Assembly: GCA_024291935.2 (NCBI GenBank)
Contig: CM044311.1
Location: 15,041,001-15,105,000, forward strand
Direction of reading: 5' to 3'
DNA length: 64,000 nucleotides
Origin: Okapia johnstoni
Taxonomy: Eukaryota > Chordata > Mammalia > Artiodactyla > Giraffidae
Every line of letters begins with the position of its first letter. Within the stretch, counting starts at the first letter, position 1. A program made the translations under genes and the position numbers. This document shows positions 55,291 to 64,000 of the stretch, piece by piece. The notes beneath the pieces were generated by a model. The model was not told the origin of the DNA, ran no database searches, and saw only the letters and a list, made by a program, of their open reading frames with translations.

Positions 55291-56250
55291 CCTCATCATT
55301 TCTACTATAAGATGAACAGCCTTCTGCACAACCAGTCACAACATATTAACCTATGGAAGAATGATCAAACTTGGGGCCATGAAGCTTTTCTTACAGCCAA
55401 GGAATCTGGGCATATCAGAATGTCCACTCTTACTGCTCCAGAGCCCCAGATGAAGCCCGTTCCATATACTGTTCTTTCTTGATATCTTATTAGGAATAAG
55501 AGTCATGAGAAAAAAAACAACCTCTTAGACAATCACATGTATGTTCTGTCTCCTGTATAGATAATGTGCTGAATTTCAGCCTCCAAATTCAACCATTGAA
55601 AAAATGTATATATACTACTAAAAATTTTTTTATACAGTTCTTCTTAATTTTTTGGAGCTCCTTATTCTGTTGGAAATGGCAGAAATGTAATCTCAGGATA
55701 TCTCTTTTTGCTTATCTGTGGATGTTTATGTTGAGGGGAACAGCTTAATGCTAAAATATTGGGGTGGACCAGAGGGAAGAGGTGGCCTCTCTCTGTCCTA
55801 AGTAGTAAGTAGTGGATGACTTCCATTCCTGTCCACATGCCTCATTCAGGCTTGGTGACGCAGGGCTGGTTCCCCGCCACACCCATGGGTACAGGATTCA
55901 CTCCACTGTTTGCGGAACTGACACCTCTCTGTGTAGGCAGCCCCTTAGCAATGTGTCCTCATGGCTCCTCCCATCAAGAAGGGAGAATCTAAGTCCTGAA
56001 TTCCATAGCGAGAATGCAACCTTCAAAGATGCATTCCTTTCAACAAAATAGATGTGAAATCGAGCTCTGCTTAAATATTGAAAATGGTGCCTTAGGAGGG
56101 AGTTTATTATTAGTGCTTTCAAAGTGGTCCTACTGTCACTTCTCTGCTGAGGGTGTATTTTCCTTCCTGGAATTGTATTTTTAAATTTCAATACATCAAA
56201 ATGAATGAATGAATAAATAATAAAATTGTAGTACTGTCCTTAAGGGGGAA
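55291..56250. other. Unique sequence, no feature recognised
   Basis: About 950 bases. A run of AATG/AATA units (56203-56225) precedes the next BovB end. Overlapping short frames on both strands at 55812-56191 have no known motif. Confidence 0.4.
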
Positions 56251-56450
56251 AATGTTCAGTCGTTCAGTTGTGTCCGACTCTTTGTGACCCCATGGACTGC
56301 GGCACCCCAGGCTTCCCTGTCCTTCACTATCTCCCAGAGTTTGCTCAAACTCATGTCCATTGAGTTGGTGATGCCATCCAACCATCTCATCTTCTGTCAC
56401 CCCTTACTCTTCCTACCTCCAATCTTTCCCAGCGTCAGAGTCTTTTCCAA
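56251..56450 (-). mobile_element. BovB LINE 3' fragment
   Basis: Reversed end from gttcagtcgttcagttgtgt to agcgtcagagtcttttcc. Strongly 5'-truncated; the target duplication is uncertain. Confidence 0.93.
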
Positions 56451-56524
56451 AAAATAAGGGAAATAAATAAATATGATTTGCTTTTGGATTGGAAAAGAAG
56501 AGATTGGAGGCTCTTTCCCTCTCC

Positions 56525-56890
56525 TTGAATTTGGGGTGACCTTCTGACTTGCTTTGCCCAATAGAATGTGGCAGAAGCGATGCGGTGGTGGTTCTGGCAC
56601 AGGACTCAGGAGGCATTTCATACATCTGTCCTCCCTTCTGGTACCCTACTGCCACCGAGTGAAGAGGCTAAGGCTGGTCTGCTGGATGATGGGAGGTGCA
56701 GAGCCAAGTTTCCCATCCCCCCGGCTGATGACGACCAGCCACTGACAGCTGACTACACGCCCTGAAGCCAGCCCAACCCACCAGCCAATCCGGGCTCAGA
56801 CTGCAGAACTAGGGCGATTATAAACGGCTCCTGTGCTAGTCACTGAATTTTGGAGCAGTCTGTTAGCAAAGGCAAACGGTAGTGTTTTTC
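56525..56890 (+). mobile_element. MaLR/ERVL-type LTR fragment
   Basis: Follows a known LTR order: cttgctttgcccaatagaat gtggcagaagcgatg, taccctactgccaccgagtg aagaggctaaggctggtctg ctggatgatg, ccagccaatccgggctcaga, and ctagtcactgaattttggag cagtctgttagc. GC content is higher than around it. The open frames within it are not retroviral genes. Confidence 0.72.
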
Positions 56891-57424
56891 ACAGCATTTT
56901 GCTACAAATCCTCTGAATTTCCTTTAGGTATTAGACTTGAAACATTTCCCTCTTCTCTCTCCCCTCAGGATATAAAGCTGGAGTCAACCATCTGATTAGA
57001 TTACAGGAGGTAGGAGATAAAAGATGAAATACCTCAAGAAAAGCAAGCCAACAAAGAAAACCTGTAATTATATCCTAAATATTTTACCAAGGACAATATT
57101 TATATAGTATCTGCCTGGGATTTAGGGCCACTGGTTCTGAGAGACTGTTCATCTCAAGCTCATCAAAGTTGACTTCTATAGCCAAAATCAGCTATGATTT
57201 TTTAAAATTTCTACTCTTCCGTGTCTGCAATCACATTATATTGTAACAAACATCATGAGTTTTGATTCTGGGTCAACACTTAGTGAATCTGGGGAAGTTT
57301 CACCTTCCCAGATATTTTCAAGGGGCACTCACATTGGCTGATCTAATCCAATGTGTCCATTTGGGTTAATATTACCAAGAAGTATGATCAGTTTCCCAAA
57401 TGCCCAGCATCCTCGGCTGACTTC

Positions 57425-57459
<35 letters not shown>

Positions 57460-57794
57460 TCACCCAGACTCTGCATTTCAGAGTCAGTGGTACTAAGTCA
57501 AGCCAGACTTACTTGCATCACCACATGTTAAGCCCAGAACCAAATCTTCCCCGATCATTTTCTCCAAATTTAGACATAGCTCTCTCTCTTCACTCCCCAG
57601 AACAGGAAAAGGCTTAGACAGGCAGCCTCGGGAATCCCAAGCATGTTACCTCCCTTAAAAGGAATGGTTCCCTCTCAGTCCCTACATTCAACCATTCATG
57701 AAATATAGTTTATCTCCTATACCACAAGTTAGCTTTGTGAGCCTTTCAAAAAGAAATGTGCAGATTCACAGCTAAAGAGAACTAACTAGTATCA
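56891..57794. other. Unique sequence with a (CA)16 microsatellite
   Basis: CA repeat of 16 units at 57426-57457. The rest shows no recognised repeat or exon signature. Confidence 0.5.
57426..57457. repeat. (CA)16 microsatellite
   Basis: Uninterrupted CA run, likely polymorphic. Confidence 0.97.
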
Positions 57795-58045
57795 CCAGTG
57801 GGGAGACGGAAGAGGGAGGGCAAAACAGGGGTCGAGATGCAAACTACTATGTATAAAATATGCAAGAAACAAGGATATATTGTACAGCACAGAGAAATAT
57901 AGCCATTATTTTGCAATAACTTTAAATGGAATACAATCTATAAAAAAGTTTGAATCACTATTTTATACACCTGAAACTACTATAATATTGTAAATCAACT
58001 ATACTTCAATAAAAATAATAATTCATAAACAAATAAATAATAAAT
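57795..58045 (+). mobile_element. L1 3' end, older subfamily
   Basis: Sense 3'UTR: gatgcaaactactatgtata, gatatattgtacagcacaga gaa, ttttatacacctgaaactac, ataatattgtaaatcaacta tacttcaat, then an A-rich tail of aataa units. An older lineage than the bovid copies. Confidence 0.85.
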
Positions 58046-58340
58046 AAATGCTTGTTTTGTTCTATCATACATATTCCCATGTAGGAAACAATAACTTAAA
58101 AAGTCAATATTTCATTGGGAGGAAACTACTCAGTCTTTTTTACAACATGAACCAGAGAAAAATACTCAAATTACATGAGCAAAGAGCAGAATCTGGATGT
58201 ACACAAGTGGGAATCTCAAAGTTTTCTCCGAGAATCACAGATGGCTACTGGCCTTCTGTTTGCAGAACCAAGGATGTTCCCCTCAAAAGTCATTTAACTT
58301 CAAGCAATTACAGATTTTTATCTCTAGAAACTAAAATTAC

Positions 58341-58570
58341 TGGGATTTCCCTACTGGCTCACATTGCAGGCAGATAAAGAATGTCTGCAGTACAAGAGAC
58401 CCAGGTTTGATTTCTGGGTTGGGAAGATTCCTGGGTTGGGAAGATCCCCTGGAGAAGAGAATGGCTTCCCAACTCCAGTATTCTTGTCTGGAGAATTCCA
58501 TGGCAGAGAAGGCTGGTGGGCTACAATCCATGGGGTCGCAAAGAGTGGAACACAACTGGGCAACAAACAC
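58341..58570 (+). mobile_element. Bov-tA SINE with an internal 18-bp duplication
   Basis: Sense copy from tgggatttccctactggctc to caactgggcaacaaacacac. The segment ctgggttgggaagat is repeated in tandem (about 58412-58447), a slippage-type duplication at the head-body junction. Confidence 0.92.
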
Positions 58571-58876
58571 ACAAAAAAACTGCACCCTAAAAAGGCAATC
58601 CTCTGCCTAAAACTTTTTCAAGGCATTCCTTCTTCTTTGAGAACTCCACTATGACATTTACCGCTTCTTAATCTTTAAAAATAAGATGCAGTTGTTTATG
58701 TCTGAGATGTTTGCTATGCTGCTCTGCCTTTGAGCTGTGTCTTCATTACATTATTCTCTGGTCTCATAATTCTGGCCACACATAGAATATTGTCAGCATG
58801 GACTTTCTACTGAAAAAGAGAGGCACTAAAATCCTACCTTTTAAAGAGAAAAGTAGTTCTAGTCTCTTCACCTCTG
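58571..58876. other. Unique spacer
   Basis: No recognised repeat. Confidence 0.4.
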
Positions 58877-58884
58877 AATTTCTT

Positions 58885-59105
58885 TATGTGCTCAGTCACT
58901 CAATCATGTCCGGTTCTCTGTGGCCCCATGGACTGTAGCCTGCCCGGCTCCCCTGCCCATAGACTTTTCCAGGCGAGAATACAGGAGTGGGTTACCATTT
59001 CTTACTCCAGGCGATCTTCCTGACCTAAGGGCTGAACCGGCATCTCTTGTGTCTCCTGCATTGGCAGGCAGATTCTTTACCATTAAGCCATTTGGGAAGC
59101 CATCA
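58885..59105 (-). mobile_element. Bov-tA SINE, full length
   Basis: Minus-strand copy from ggcttcccaaatggcttaat to gattgagtgactgagcacat. Duplication aatttctt at 58877-58884 and 59106-59113. Confidence 0.94.
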
Positions 59106-59113
59106 AATTTCTT

Positions 59114-60880
59114 CAAGGAGGAGCAGAAAGTCAGAAGTGCTTGCCAAAACGTCCCCTAGGGCCAGTGTGGGACAGACCCAGGCCTCCAGAGTGACACTGC
59201 TGTGGTCTTTTATTCACTAAACAAAGTAGCCTTCTTTCTTTGAAAATGAAAAACCAAACAAGGCAAATCTTCAGGAAGGTTTCCTATCTTCCACTTTCTT
59301 GAGAACAAGGCACTCCCATACTTGTCCCCCTCCCCAGTCTTCAATAAGTGATCATAAACATTTACCCCATCACAAATTACTACTTGAAAAATGTTATTTT
59401 CAAAGTTAGACTTCTTCTACAAAGCAAGAGGGCACATTTCCAGGCCAGATGCCTTATCTCCCAGAATACTATGACCATTTAGTAGAAAAGAAACCCAGCT
59501 GGTGTTTGGAAGAACAGAATCTTTGGTGATTCCTGTCACCGAATTACAAAGCAAAACAACAAAAGATCTATACAAGCAGACATTATAAATAACTAATGAA
59601 GAAAGCCAAAAGGCAAGACATGTCAACAGCTTGGGAAATGCCCAAGTCTCTTCTTTTTCAGCATTGTTGGAAGACTGTTAAAAACATTATGTCTAATTTC
59701 GCTTTTACATTTGCATAATAAAAATGGCTGCATTGTATGGCATCCATTATTTTTCTACTCTGAGTGCATTAAGTCAAGAGCATCTCCAGTTTCGCCCATC
59801 ACCTAAGGAGTTATTTGTCTGTGATTTTTAAATATTGTAGTGTATGTTTTTCTCTATCATAGCATCTTTCCTACAAAATGCACTTGAAAATATGACTCTG
59901 GGTTAAATAAATAATAATGCTGATAGAAAAAAAAATGAACTGGTGTTAGGCAAGAAAAGAAAAGATAATCTCAAGCTGAGTTCTCAAAAGAAATGTGGAT
60001 TTAATGAGGCAGATACGTGCAGGAGGATGACTGCAAATGACAAGTGTGACAGAAAATATTTCCATGCCAACAGAGTTTTCTCAGGGAAAGAAAACGATAG
60101 GAAATGGGGAAAGTTCAAAACTAACAGCCACATCTTTTCATGCACAAGATAGGACCAAGCAACGTATTTTCATAGGAGAAATAATGAGGGTGAAATAAAA
60201 ATAAAAAATGAATAGAGTAGAAAAGACAAGATGCCAAGTCAGTGTTATCCAAGACACACAGACTATTTCAGGTTACCTGTTCCCATTCCCTCCCCAACAT
60301 ACACAGTGTTTGTTCCCCATAAGGTGATGCAGAGAGAAAACCCAATAGAAGCCTCACGGATGCCAGAAGGAATGTGAGGTTCACTCTGTGATGCAATTGA
60401 CAGTTTCTTATTGTTCTTCCCCAAACTAGTCTTCACTTTATCCATTTTCAAGCCTTCTTTACAAAAGAATCTTTCTCCATCTTTGCCTGTGACCTCTCCT
60501 CATATGTGAAAATCTGTGATAGGTCAAAATCATTCCATTCACTCTGACAGCATCTTTCATTTCTATCCAGAAGGAAAAATGAGATTGGCAACCTCATAAA
60601 TGATCCTTTATGACAAGGTTATACTACGTGCCACATACTTTAAAATGGACAGAATTTGACCAATTATCACCAATGGGCTAGCACAGTTATGAGTTATTAT
60701 TATTGTATCTTCCCATTTACCACACTGAAGTCTTCCCTATTCACCAGTTTATCAAAATATGATACCATGTATCATATTGATACATGTAAAATATGATACC
60801 ATGTAAGGAGGCACTGAAATGTTTAGGTCTAATTCATCTCTTTTTGTAATATCTATAATTGGTAGGTTTTATTCTTTATA
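59114..60880. other. Repeat-poor sequence, 1.8 kb
   Basis: No recognised repeat except a 20-bp near-duplicate (aaaatatgataccatgta at about 60755 and 60788). No exon or RNA gene visible. The frame at 59943-60152 has no known product. Confidence 0.45.
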
Positions 60881-60890
60881 TCCAACTTGA

Positions 60891-61130
60891 AGCTGAAGCT
60901 CCAATACTTTGGCCACCTGATGCAAAGAACTGACTCAATGGAAAAGACTCTGATGCTGGGAAAGACTGAAGGCAGAAGGGACGACAGAGGATGAGGTGGT
61001 TGGATGGCATTACCAACTCAATGGACATGAGTTTGAGCAAGCTCGGGGAGTTGGTGATGGACAGGGAGGTCTGGCGTGCTGCAGTCCATGGGGTCGCAAA
61101 GAGTTGGACACGACTGAGTGACTGAACTGA
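60891..61130 (+). mobile_element. BovB LINE 3' fragment, short
   Basis: Sense copy from agctgaagctccaatacttt to gactgagtgactgaactga. A perfect duplication atccaacttga lies at 60880-60890 and 61130-61140, one base overlapping the tail. Confidence 0.97.
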
Positions 61131-61246
61131 TCCAACTTGATCAAGATGTATCCTGTATATTAAAAAAAAAAATTTATCACAAATGATGGAGAGATACTGT
61201 GGAATCTAAAATTGATTACCAATTCATTCATCCTTTTTTTTTTTCC

Positions 61247-61360
61247 ATTTCACAATGTTTATTGAGCACTTCTTATGCATCAGGAATTGTGTTTGAGGTT
61301 GGAAATATCAAGATGGGGACTAAGTTCCTTCCTCCTTTGAGCAGTTCCAGTAAGTGGAGG
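61247..61360 (-). mobile_element. L2 LINE 3' end fragment
   Basis: Plus strand follows the reversed L2 end: caatgtttattgagcacttc ttatgcatcaggaattgtgt, then aatatcaagatggggactaa gttccttcctcc. Confidence 0.65.
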
Positions 61361-61623
61361 AGACACTCTGCATATTAATTATTGTGGTAACAATGCATTG
61401 TGTCTTTTGGACATGGGGACTTCTCAGAGCCTTCAGCAGGTAGCAGGAGCATCTATGAGTTCTCGGTTTATCCAAATTCCATTGCTCTGCTCTCTTGTCC
61501 TTTTGGGAGGGTGTCCTGGCTCCCTTTATCTGGAACTGGGATGGGAATGCAATGGTCCAGAGCTGCATTGGCAGCCCTTCCTGGCACCTGCTCTCTGCTG
61601 CCCCTTACAGGACCCGTGGTGAA

Positions 61624-61936
61624 AGTGAAAGTGCAAGTCGCTCAGTTGTGTCTGACTCTTTGCGACTCCATGGACTACATGGTGCACGGAATTCTCCAGG
61701 CCAGAATACTGGAGTGGGTAGCCTTTCCCTTCTCCAGGGGATCTTCCCAACCCAGGGATCGAACCCAGGTCTCCCTCATTGCAGGCGGATTTTTTACCAG
61801 CTGAGCCACCAGGGAAACCCAAGAATACTGGAGTGGGTAGCCTATCCCTTCTCCAGCAGATCTTTCTGACCCAGGAATCGAACCGGGGTCTCCTACATTG
61901 CAGGCGGATTCTTTAACAACTGAGCTATCAGGGAAG
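61624..61936 (-). mobile_element. Dimeric Bov-tA: head-to-tail pair inserted as one unit
   Basis: On the minus strand a first, 3'-shortened Bov-tA (head at 61936, about 118 bases to 61821) is followed directly by a complete second head and body (61820 to 61624). Both heads carry gataaagaatc-type or gtaaaaaatc tRNA-like segments and a B-box-like ggttcgattcc or ggttcgatccc. One duplication, cgtggtgaa at 61615-61623 and 61938-61946, flanks the pair, so it moved as a single 313-bp unit. Confidence 0.92.
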
Positions 61937-61946
61937 CCGTGGTGAA

Positions 61947-63530
61947 TAGACCCTTTTATTCCCAGGGACAGCTTCTTGGTCCTGATCCGGAACAAATCCA
62001 CATCTCTTAAAACACACCTTCCGAGTTCAGCCAACTGACACAGGAAGGAAGCAGAAATTATACCAAGTCAGGATCTGTAGGGGCCCTAAGTGGCTAGCTG
62101 AACCAAGGACTGTAGCCCGCCAGGTGCACGCTGACCTCTGCCTAGGCATGAGCAGGGAATGAACTGTGACCGTTTTACTTATTTCCACAGGAAAACATTT
62201 TGCTGTGCCCGCTAGCATCCCGTGTTAGAATCCACAGATCTTTTGTTCATCTCTTTTGAAAAGTGACAGCAGAAGTTTAAAAAGAAGAAACTGTGTGTGA
62301 ATGTTTCTTATTTTTTCTACTGAAAAAGTCAGTTATGTCTTCATCTCTTTCCTGCCTCAAAGAATAAGAAATACAACCCAGAGGGCAGATACTGGGGCAG
62401 CATCGGAGGAGGACAGCCTTTGGGGAGGCACTGAGGCCCTGGTGGGGGACATTAGTGCCCAGTTCAGGAAAGCTTTCCCTCAGTCATCATCCTTCCTCAC
62501 AGTCTTGAGAAGAGCTGTAGAAAAGCCACGCTTGCTGGTCAGCCATTGACTGTGGCTCCTTCTTCTTTTTCTCGGGGCTGGTATCAGTTCAAGGAAGGCA
62601 GACTCCACAGTGTTTCCTTCCAAACCCCCCACCCCATTCCCTGTCAATCTGTTTGCATATTCATTTACGGGAATGTGCGTTTCTTCTAAATAATGTAATA
62701 TTCCTATTTCTAAAATTAATTCGACTTTTTACTTTTTCACTGCCAATTTTTTCTCTTCCCGTAGTCAACCCCTCAACTTCCCCCACCATTCAGATTCTTC
62801 CAGGGCTCCTATCGGTTCTGCTTGGACCACTTCTCACACAGGTTTCACAAGTTGTTGCCTCCTGATTTTTCTAAATGAGGCAAAAATGAAGCTCACAGCC
62901 AGCCCCAACCCAAGGCACGCTTCCCTACACACGATTTGCATGTGATTTTTAGCCTTTGTTATACCTTTAGAAGCTGACCCTCTCGGGTTTCTGTAGCATG
63001 GAAGAGAAAATAGCTCTCTTAAAATTCCTCTCAGAATCACAATAACTTCTAGTTAATGGAAGGACCAAAAGGGAATTCCTCAAAGCTTCCTCAGTAGTTT
63101 CAGAAATTCCAGGACTACCTCACATGAGGCCTGTGGACATTGACTTCAGCTCCACGTGCCGTCTGTTGCCTGGACCGGAAGAGGCATCCTGAGGCAGTGT
63201 CCCTCCATGGTTTACAGACTCAGAGAACAGGGGCTGGGGGCACTCCCATTCTGGGCACCATAGTGTTTGCCCAGCAGCCATCCTGAGGTCCCTGTCTGCC
63301 TAGAATACTCGGGGGATGCTCTCGGTCACATTTCTACCTGTGTCCTGAAGTTGCTCTGCTCCTGCTTCACTTCACACAAAGTTCTTAAGCTTCCAGCTTA
63401 AACTGCTCCCTCATTAGACTTCAGAATCAGCTCTGCCAAACTCTAGAAAAGGAGCGGGACACATATGCCACCCCCCCTTTACATATTCCTATGATCTTTC
63501 TTCTCTCCTTCCCAAATGCTTTTGCCCACA
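61947..63530. other. Repeat-poor sequence, 1.6 kb
   Basis: No recognised repeat or exon. A 22-base word at 62107-62128 (actgtagcccgccaggtgca) resembles a BovA piece but is too short to call. Frames at 62301-62549 and 62653-62865 have no known product. Confidence 0.45.
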
Positions 63531-64000
63531 GTAGGGTGAATGGTGACCCTCCCCCTAAAGATATGTCCAAGGCTTAACCTCTGCTACCTATGAAAAGTGA
63601 AAAAAAGTGAAAGTGTCAGTCACTCAGTCATGTCCGACTCTTCGCGTAGCCCGCCAGGCTCCTCTGTCCGTGGAATTCTCCAGGCAAGAATACCAGAGTG
63701 GGTAGCCATTCCCTTCTGCAGGGGATCTTCCCACCCCAGGGATCAAACCCAGGTCTCCTGCATTGCAGGTAGATTCTTTACCATCTGAGCCACCAGGGAA
63801 GCCCATGATTATGATCTCACTTGAACACAGAACATTTGTGGATCTTTGCAGACCCAGAAGAGGAGACCATGTGAAGATGGAGCAGCAGAGACTGGGGTGA
63901 TGCTTCCATAGCAGCAGCCATCAGAAGCTGAAGAGGTGAGGAAGGATCCTCTCCTAGAGCCTGGGAAGGGGGTACAGTCCTCCAGAGAGCCTGAGTTAGG
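63531..64000 (+). mobile_element. MaLR-type (MLT1-like) LTR split by a SINE, runs off the window
   Basis: Left part agggtgaatggtgaccctcc ccctaaagatatgtccaagg with taacctctgctacctatga; right part from 63806 with gatctttgcagacccagaag, ccatgtgaagatggagcagc agagactggggtgatgcttc, agccatcagaagctgaagag and ctctcctagagcctgg. The order fits a MaLR LTR; the 3' end lies beyond the window. Confidence 0.75.
63598..63805 (-). mobile_element. Bov-tA SINE inside the MaLR LTR
   Basis: Minus-strand copy from gggcttccctggtggctcag to gactgacactttcacttttt. It lacks about 15 bases around the gaccccatggactg segment. Target duplication unclear. Confidence 0.93.

Noticed and set aside
62107..62128. Short BovA-like word
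   Set aside because: Only about 22 bases match; too short to separate from chance.
1..64000. A novel multigene system
   Set aside because: All recognisable coding sequence comes from LINE relics; no host genes or clustered unknown genes are visible on either strand.

Overview
The window looks like nuclear DNA of a ruminant, most likely a bovid. It is full of repeats found together only in that group: tRNA-derived Bov-tA SINEs, a dimeric BOV-A2, BovB (RTE-type) LINE fragments ending in the gaactgaactga tail, bovid L1 copies and cetartiodactyl CHR-type SINEs. Beneath these lie older eutherian repeats (L1M, MIR, L2, MaLR LTRs, hAT and Tigger relics). Family names come from memory of consensus sequences; no database was searched.

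I see no host protein-coding exon, functional RNA gene or CpG island of a housekeeping gene. All recognisable protein sequence belongs to broken LINE reading frames. The window is intergenic or lies inside a long intron; sequence alone cannot say which.

Layout. 0-2 kb: a 5'-inverted L1, opposed halves meeting near base 690. 2-10 kb: SINEs, a hAT relic carrying a 49-bp SINE head, a solo class I LTR (5244-5709), an L1 3' end, microsatellites and a BovB fragment. 10-24 kb: mostly repeat-poor sequence with a few BovB and SINE copies. 24.6-33.3 kb: seven BovB fragments in both orientations, including the longest (27446-29763), flanked by two 307-bp inverted arms that appear identical. 33.5-43.7 kb: a deep nest. 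An old L1 on the minus strand was entered by a bovid L1, two BovB copies, a Bov-tA and a solo LTR; a BOV-A2 sits exactly where part of both L1s is missing. 44-64 kb: repeat-poor DNA with scattered SINEs, MaLR LTRs, a hAT relic split by an L1 end, a BovB tail with an open 163-codon frame (47709-48200) and a dimeric Bov-tA (61624-61936).

No operon-like or novel protein system is present. The points most worth checking are structural: the identical inverted arms around divergent BovB copies, the tail-less SINE head with target duplications, the dimeric SINE moved as one unit, and the probable SINE-mediated deletion between two L1s.
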